From: Fimbriimonas sp.
GTDB taxonomy: Bacteria; Armatimonadota; Fimbriimonadia; Fimbriimonadales; Fimbriimonadaceae
DNA: 46,981 bases
Reading direction: 5' to 3'
Assembly (NCBI GenBank): GCA_031292555.1
Contig: JARLGV010000077.1
Span: forward strand, 1 to 46,981
The position numbers and the translations under genes are program-made. Numbering within the stretch: position 1 is the stretch's first letter; each line of letters starts with the position of its first letter. The notes beneath the pieces were generated by a model, which searched no databases, was not told where the DNA came from, and saw nothing but the letters and a program-made list of their open reading frames with translations. Positions 42,382 through 46,981 of this stretch are shown here, piece by piece.

Positions 42382-43551
42382 ATGAAACAGTCCGCATTCT
42401 TCTTGATCGTATTGGCAACGTTTTTGGGGGTCTTCAGCGCTCTCCAACTCAACCATCTCATGAACCGAAAGGCGTCGACGACGATTTCGGCAGCGGTTGA
42501 TTGGCACGAGGGCAAACTGCTGATTCCGACGATGGGCTCGACCAACCCTGCCGCACCGGCCGATTTCCGCGAAGCGGCGAGGAAGGTCGTCCCTTCCGTC
42601 GTTAGCGTGTTTCAGTACAACCACGTGCAGACTTGGTTCGGCGACCAAGAAGGGCAGTTGCGACAGACCGGCCAAGGCAGCGGAGTAATTCTGTCCAAAA
42701 ATGGCATCATCGTGACCAACAACCACGTCGTCGAGATCCCGGACGACCCGGAGCATAGTATCGTCGAACAGGTCAAGGTTCGCCTCCAAGATAAGCGGTC
42801 GTTCACTGCCAAGGTCGTCGGGAGGGACCGCCGATCGGACCTTGCCGTACTCAAGATCGAGGCGCAGGATCTGCAGCCGATCGAGGTCGGGGACAGCAAC
42901 AAACTCGAAATCGGGCAGTGGGTCGTTGCGGTCGGCAATCCCCTTGGCTTCGACAACACCGTGAGCGTCGGTGTTGTCAGCTCGCTCGGAAGAAGCCTTG
43001 GACTGGAGAACTCGGTTCTGATCGACGGCATCCAGACCGATGCGGCGATCAACCCAGGAAACTCGGGTGGGGCTCTCACCGATGCGGCGGGGCAGTTGGT
43101 GGGGATCAACTCGGCAATCGCGAGCGGCAATGGAGGAAGCGTCGGCATCGGCTTCGCGATCCCGGTGAATACCGTGCGACGGGTGGTGGACCAAATCCTC
43201 AAATTCGGTTACGCCAAATATGGCGGGCTTGGCATCGGTTACGACAGCCAGTCGGCCGAGATTCTGCATTACCCGCAGGGCCGAGACCGGGTGGAACAGA
43301 TCGTAGGCTCCGCACCCCCCGATCACGGGATCATCCTTACGTCGGTTACACCGGACGGAGCAGCCGCCCGAGCGGGGATTCAGCGTTTCGACGTGCTGCT
43401 TGCGGTCGACGGCCAGAAGGTCGACGACACGCTGACGCTCAGCAAGGTGTTGATGACTAAACAGGCGGGGGATACCGTGAATGTCTCCTACTGGTCGAAG
43501 GGCGCCAACCGAACTGCCCGCGTCAAACTGGATGAGATTCGAGGCGATTAG
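42382..43551 (+). CDS. Membrane-anchored HtrA/DegP-type serine protease
   Basis: 389 residues. N-terminal anchor or signal (about 4-24, FFLIVLATFLGVFSAL), trypsin-like domain about 60-275 with catalytic H115 (TNNHVV), D153 (RSDLAVLKI) and S228 (GNSGGAL), then one PDZ domain about 285-385 (GIILTSVTPDGAAARAGI, shortened). Periplasmic quality-control protease or DegS-like stress sensor; one PDZ favours the latter architecture. A TATAAA lies about 20 bases before the ATG. Confidence 0.92.
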   Translation: MKQSAFFLIVLATFLGVFSALQLNHLMNRKASTTISAAVDWHEGKLLIPTMGSTNPAAPADFREAARKVVPSVVSVFQYNHVQTWFGDQEGQLRQTGQGSGVILSKNGIIVTNNHVVEIPDDPEHSIVEQVKVRLQDKRSFTAKVVGRDRRSDLAVLKIEAQDLQPIEVGDSNKLEIGQWVVAVGNPLGFDNTVSVGVVSSLGRSLGLENSVLIDGIQTDAAINPGNSGGALTDAAGQLVGINSAIASGNGGSVGIGFAIPVNTVRRVVDQILKFGYAKYGGLGIGYDSQSAEILHYPQGRDRVEQIVGSAPPDHGIILTSVTPDGAAARAGIQRFDVLLAVDGQKVDDTLTLSKVLMTKQAGDTVNVSYWSKGANRTARVKLDEIRGD

Positions 43552-43616
43552 GAACGCAAAGAAATAAACAGTTCTTAATGAAGCCGTCTTGCCAAGGGAG
43601 TCGTCTTACAATGTAT

Positions 43617-43636
43617 CGGGCTGTCTGAACAGCCCG
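43617..43636 (+). terminator. Hairpin between htrA and the R3H gene
   Basis: CGGGCTGT (43617-43624) pairs with ACAGCCCG (43629-43636) over a four-base loop, 66 bases after the htrA stop. No T tract follows, and the R3H gene -10 box lies nine bases downstream, so it could be a terminator or an operator. Confidence 0.45.
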
Positions 43637-43644
43637 GAGCCTCG

Positions 43645-43650
43645 TACAAT
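43645..43650 (+). promoter_or_regulatory. -10 box of the R3H/AAA gene (leaderless)
   Basis: TACAAT five bases before ATG 43656. Confidence 0.5.
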
Positions 43651-43655
43651 TCAAT

Positions 43656-45296
43656 ATGTCGATGCACTCTGACGGCTTGTCCCAGTTCCTCGATGTTCTG
43701 CCGAGCATCGTGCGAGCGAGGCTGGAGCACGGTCCGGCACTCGAAACTCTTATCGAAGTCGTATTGGACTACGGTCGCCCGGCGGAGGCTCGCTATCGCG
43801 ATTCCGTCGAGCGGCTTCACGACGTTGTCGTGACCGAACACGACATCGAATTCGTCAGTAAATCGATCGGCGAGTTCGGTACCGACAATCGAGCGGGAAT
43901 CGAGCGAACCCTTCACCGAATCTCCGCTATCCGGAACCGGCATGGCAAGATCATCGGACTGACTTGTCGGGTCGGTCGGGCGATGGAAGGAACCATCGAC
44001 ATCATCGACGATATCGTCCGTTCCGGGCAGTCGATCCTCTTGCTTGGTAAGCCGGGAGTCGGCAAGACTACCAAGCTGCGCGAGGTGGCTCGGGTTCTTT
44101 CCGATGAAGCGATGAAGCGGGTCGTGATCGTCGATACTTCCAACGAGATCGCCGGCGACGGAGACGTGCCCCACCCTGGGATCGGTTATTCCCGGCGAAT
44201 GCAGGTCCGCGTAGCCGCCGAACAGCACAACGTGATGATCGAGGCGGTAGAAAACCACATGCCCGAGGTCATCGTCATCGACGAGATCGGAACGGAGATG
44301 GAGGCGGCCGCCGCCCGGACGATCGCCGAACGCGGCGTGCAGTTGGTCGGCACCGCTCACGGCCAGACTCTTGAGAACCTGATGTTGAACCCCACGCTCG
44401 CCGACCTTATCGGCGGGATTCAAGCGGTGACGCTCTCCGACGCCGAAGCGCAACGGCGAGGCACCCAGAAGACGGTGCTTGAGCGCAAGGCTCCGCCCAC
44501 CTTCGACGTCGTCATCGAACTGCTCGACTATGACCGCCTTGCCGTCCACCACAACGTAATGAAGACGGTGGACATGATCTTGCGCGGCGTTCCGCCCCGG
44601 CCCGAGATCAGGGTCCGCACCGGCGCAGGCGACGTCGAGGTCGTGCAGACGGAACAGACGACCGAAATAAACGAACCGGGATTCAACAAGCGATTCCCCG
44701 CGCTTTCGAAGGCGCCTCGGCCCAAGGAAGAGATGGCCAAGGGACAGCCGGTTAAGAACGGCATGATACGCCCCAATTCCGAGCCCAAAGAAGCGCCCGA
44801 ACGCGAGGAGGTGAAAGATGAGTCTCGAACGCTCATCAGGATCTTTCCCTACGGTATCAACCGGACGAGGCTCGAGAGGGCGATCCGCGAAAAGAAGGCA
44901 TCGGCGTTCCTGACAAACGACATCAACCAGGCCGATGCGGTCGTCGCGATGCGTTCGACGTATCAGGCTCAGCCGCGCAAACTGCGTGACATGGCGGGAC
45001 GGCCCGTTCATACCGTGGTCGTTAAGTCGAATACGTACAGTCAGATCGCAACGGCCCTGGATGAGATCCTAAAGCAAGATTCGGACCCGCCGGTGGAACA
45101 CACGAAGGCGCTTGAAGAGGTTCAGCAGGGGATCGAGATCGTGTTGCAGTCGGGCAAACCGTACGATCTTAGCCCGGCCCCGGCGACGATCCGAAAGGTC
45201 CAGCACCAGGTGGCCGAGTCGCGCCGTCTGGCAAGCGAAAGTGTTGGCGAAGACCCGCACCGGCGATTGCGCATCCTGCCCGTTCGTTTAGGCTAA
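43656..45296 (+). CDS. R3H-domain AAA ATPase (SpoIIIAA/Ycf45-like)
   Basis: 546 residues. AAA core about 110-310 with Walker A GKPGVGKTT at 131-139, Walker B VIVIDEIGTEME, and GYSRRMQVRVAAEQHNVMIEAVENHMPE (shortened) as in stage III sporulation AA and chloroplast Ycf45 proteins. The C-terminal part (about 455-520) carries an R3H-like single-stranded nucleic acid-binding segment. A charged linker (about 330-390) is low complexity. Function in non-sporulating bacteria is unknown; probably DNA or RNA handling in the cytoplasm. Confidence 0.85.
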   Translation: MSMHSDGLSQFLDVLPSIVRARLEHGPALETLIEVVLDYGRPAEARYRDSVERLHDVVVTEHDIEFVSKSIGEFGTDNRAGIERTLHRISAIRNRHGKIIGLTCRVGRAMEGTIDIIDDIVRSGQSILLLGKPGVGKTTKLREVARVLSDEAMKRVVIVDTSNEIAGDGDVPHPGIGYSRRMQVRVAAEQHNVMIEAVENHMPEVIVIDEIGTEMEAAAARTIAERGVQLVGTAHGQTLENLMLNPTLADLIGGIQAVTLSDAEAQRRGTQKTVLERKAPPTFDVVIELLDYDRLAVHHNVMKTVDMILRGVPPRPEIRVRTGAGDVEVVQTEQTTEINEPGFNKRFPALSKAPRPKEEMAKGQPVKNGMIRPNSEPKEAPEREEVKDESRTLIRIFPYGINRTRLERAIREKKASAFLTNDINQADAVVAMRSTYQAQPRKLRDMAGRPVHTVVVKSNTYSQIATALDEILKQDSDPPVEHTKALEEVQQGIEIVLQSGKPYDLSPAPATIRKVQHQVAESRRLASESVGEDPHRRLRILPVRLG

Positions 45297-45324
45297 CAGC
45301 CCTCTGAGTCGCCGGTGGATTTGG

Positions 45325-45330
45325 TAACCT
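45325..45330 (+). promoter_or_regulatory. -10 box of the ThuA-like gene (leaderless)
   Basis: TAACCT six bases before ATG 45337. Confidence 0.4.
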
Positions 45331-45336
45331 CGCGGC

Positions 45337-46005
45337 ATGGCACATAGCGCATTGATCGTATGGGGTGGATGGGAAGGTCACGAACCGGAGCAGGTGGCCC
45401 GGCTGTTCGAGCAGATCCTGTTGGGCGAAGGTTTCAGCGTTCAAGTCGAGAACTCGTTGGACGCATTCGCCGACGAGGATAACGTATTTCGGCAGTCGCT
45501 CTTGATCCCGATCTTCACGATGAGCGAAATCACCGGCGCGCAGCGGGATCCGGTGTTCAAGGCGGTGCGGGATCTCGGAATTGGCATCGCGGGATGCCAT
45601 GGCGGCATGTGCGACGCGTTTCGAAACGACACAGAGTGGCAGTTTATGACCGGCGGCCAATGGGTTGCCCATCCGGGCAACGACGGTGTGAAATACACGG
45701 TGAACATCGACCGGAACAACCCTCATCCGATCACCGACGGCATTCCCGACTTCGAAGTCGTCTCGGAGCAGTACTACCTTCACACCGATCCGGGCAACAA
45801 CGTGCTGGCCACCACGAGTTTCCCGACCGTGGGCGTCGATGGACCGCACCTTGAGAACCGATGCAAGATGCCCCAGGTCTGGACAAAGATGTACGGTAAA
45901 GGACGCGTGTTCTACAACGCCCTTGGCCACCATGCCGACATCCTGGAAGCAGAGCATCCTCGCGAATTGATGCGCCGCGGCTTCCTTTGGGCCGCCAAGT
46001 CCTAG
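45337..46005 (+). CDS. ThuA-like protein (class I glutamine-amidotransferase fold)
   Basis: 222 residues. ALIVWGGWEGHEPEQVARLF, GIAGCHGGMCDAF, WVAHPGNDGVKYTVNI, SEQYYLHTDPGNNVLATT and GRVFYNALGHHADIL are the ThuA/trehalose-utilisation pattern (strings given in part). ThuA proteins take part in sugar catabolism in rhizobia; no sugar transporter is beside it here, so the role is open. Followed 77 bases later by a Rieske oxygenase gene. Confidence 0.85.
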   Translation: MAHSALIVWGGWEGHEPEQVARLFEQILLGEGFSVQVENSLDAFADEDNVFRQSLLIPIFTMSEITGAQRDPVFKAVRDLGIGIAGCHGGMCDAFRNDTEWQFMTGGQWVAHPGNDGVKYTVNIDRNNPHPITDGIPDFEVVSEQYYLHTDPGNNVLATTSFPTVGVDGPHLENRCKMPQVWTKMYGKGRVFYNALGHHADILEAEHPRELMRRGFLWAAKS

Positions 46006-46069
46006 CGATAGCGTATCCAGCTGAATCGACGTCCTCATCCGCTGGACGCCGATTCGGCCGGTCCCGCGC

Positions 46070-46075
46070 TACACT
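46070..46075 (+). promoter_or_regulatory. -10 box of the Rieske oxygenase gene (leaderless)
   Basis: TACACT seven bases before ATG 46083. Confidence 0.5.
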
Positions 46076-46082
46076 TTGTGTC

Positions 46083-46981
46083 ATGTCCGATTTGTCCGTG
46101 CACCCCAGGATCGAAGAGGCTTCGACACTCCCCTCCCGTTTCTACAAGGATCTGGCCGTGTTCGCCGAGGTCCGCGAACGGATCTTCGCCCGAAGTTGGC
46201 AATTCATCGGCGATACCGACCGGGTGAAAGTGCCGGGCGAGGTTCATCCATTTACACTTCTCGAGGGCTTTCTCGACGAGCCGATGGTCCTAACCCGAGA
46301 TACCGATGACCGGATCCACCTACTCAGTAACGTCTGCACCCATCGCGGAATGCAGGTCGTCGAGGGGTCGGGCAATGAGCGGTTTTTGCGGTGCCGTTAC
46401 CACGGTCGCCGGTTTGGTCTGGACGGCGGATTTCAGCACATGCCGGAGTTCGAAGGGGCGTGTGGGTTTCCGTCGTCAGCCGACAACTTACCTAGAGTTC
46501 CATTCGGCTCGTGGTCGAAACTGCTCTTTGCCGGCGTGAACCCCTCCTCTTCGTTGGAGGAGTATCTCAAGCCGGTGATCGACCGTGTCGGATGGCTCCC
46601 TCTTCACGAGTTCTTCTTCGATCCCGCCCGTTCCCGAGACTATATGGTGCGGGCCAACTGGGCGCTCTATATCGATAACTACCTCGAAGGATTCCATATT
46701 CCGTTTATCCATGCCGCGCTGAACGAAGTGCTGGATTACGGCGACTATACGACCGAACCGTTCGAATGGGGCAACCTCCAACTCGCGGTGAGCAAGAACG
46801 GTGAGGGACGATTCGACCTTCCGAGAACTTCACCTGACTACGGACGTGATATTAGCGCGTACTACTACTGGCTATTCCCCAATACGATGCTGAACTTCTA
46901 CCCGTGGGGGCTGTCGGTGAACGTGGTGCGGCCGTTGGCGACCGATCTCACGAAGATCTCGTTCCTTTGCTACGTGTGGGA
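46083..46981 (+). CDS. Rieske non-heme iron ring-hydroxylating oxygenase, alpha subunit (cut by window end)
   Basis: At least 299 residues, 3' end beyond the window. The Rieske [2Fe-2S] ligands are C85-T-H87 and C104-R-Y-H107. The mononuclear iron site begins DNYLEGFHIPFIH, with H205 and H210 as ligands and D198 bridging; the third ligand would lie downstream. This is the alpha-subunit plan of aromatic or quaternary-amine oxygenases. Substrate not evident, and no reductase or ferredoxin gene is in view. Confidence 0.9.
   Translation, partial: MSDLSVHPRIEEASTLPSRFYKDLAVFAEVRERIFARSWQFIGDTDRVKVPGEVHPFTLLEGFLDEPMVLTRDTDDRIHLLSNVCTHRGMQVVEGSGNERFLRCRYHGRRFGLDGGFQHMPEFEGACGFPSSADNLPRVPFGSWSKLLFAGVNPSSSLEEYLKPVIDRVGWLPLHEFFFDPARSRDYMVRANWALYIDNYLEGFHIPFIHAALNEVLDYGDYTTEPFEWGNLQLAVSKNGEGRFDLPRTSPDYGRDISAYYYWLFPNTMLNFYPWGLSVNVVRPLATDLTKISFLCYVW

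Noticed and set aside
1-46981. tRNA, rRNA or CRISPR arrays
   Set aside because: I saw no cloverleaf-like element, rRNA segment or regularly spaced repeat; a tRNA scan and a repeat finder would settle it.

Overview
The window (46,981 bases) is a moderately GC-rich, densely packed bacterial chromosome segment. It encodes an LPS-type Lpt export apparatus, so the cell should have an outer membrane. It also carries families typical of deep-branching lineages: DUF3084, an R3H/Ycf45-like ATPase and a divergent YqgF-like protein. At least eleven starts have a TANNNT-type -10 element only 5-8 bases upstream, implying leaderless mRNAs as in Deinococcus-like bacteria. I lean towards Armatimonadota (Fimbriimonadia-like); this is inference, since no rRNA or ribosomal protein gene is present.

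Bases 1-15,137 are mostly backbone: tRNA methyltransferase TrmO, a secreted M60-type metallopeptidase, a CBS-pair protein, a very large fusion enzyme, glutamate dehydrogenase, a secreted alpha/beta hydrolase, a P-loop kinase, adenosine deaminase, pyruvate kinase and endonuclease IV. The standout is the 1136-residue protein at 4139-7549. It joins an indoleamine 2,3-dioxygenase-like heme domain, a cytochrome-P450-reductase-like FAD/NADPH module without a flavodoxin domain, a cytochrome b5 domain with both heme ligands at canonical spacing, and an unrecognised helical C-terminus. It looks like a heme dioxygenase carrying its own electron-transfer chain.

Bases 15,138-22,352 are an accessory island: two small membrane-protein genes, a three-gene toxin-antitoxin-like operon with a good promoter, a frameshifted gene remnant at a run of eight G, a secreted hypothetical, a 440-base stretch without a clear gene, and a Tn3-family element (19,002-22,352). 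That element has near-perfect inverted repeats of about 38 bp, an internally deleted transposase, an intact-looking resolvase, a candidate res site, and two TIR-domain genes as cargo. This reads as a mobilised, possibly anti-phage, TIR module.

Bases 22,353-31,160 carry an SPL-like radical SAM protein, a phosphomannomutase, a J-domain/seven-blade WD40 fusion, a LON-domain protein, an orphan GAF-PAS histidine kinase, a PabA/TrpG amidotransferase and the GTPase TypA/BipA. A short orphaned ruvX start lies ahead of the kinase.

Bases 31,200-38,348 (minus strand) form one tightly overlapping operon: rlmN, an LptC-like lipoprotein (apparently with an ATC start), two LptA/OstA-like proteins, lptB, an lptF/G-type permease, DUF3084 and a YqgF-like gene. 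The remainder to 46,981 holds a DUF4380-like protein, a DsrE-like protein, a DNA glycosylase (Fpg/Nei), a nitroreductase, an HtrA protease, the R3H ATPase, a ThuA-like protein and a Rieske oxygenase cut off by the window edge.
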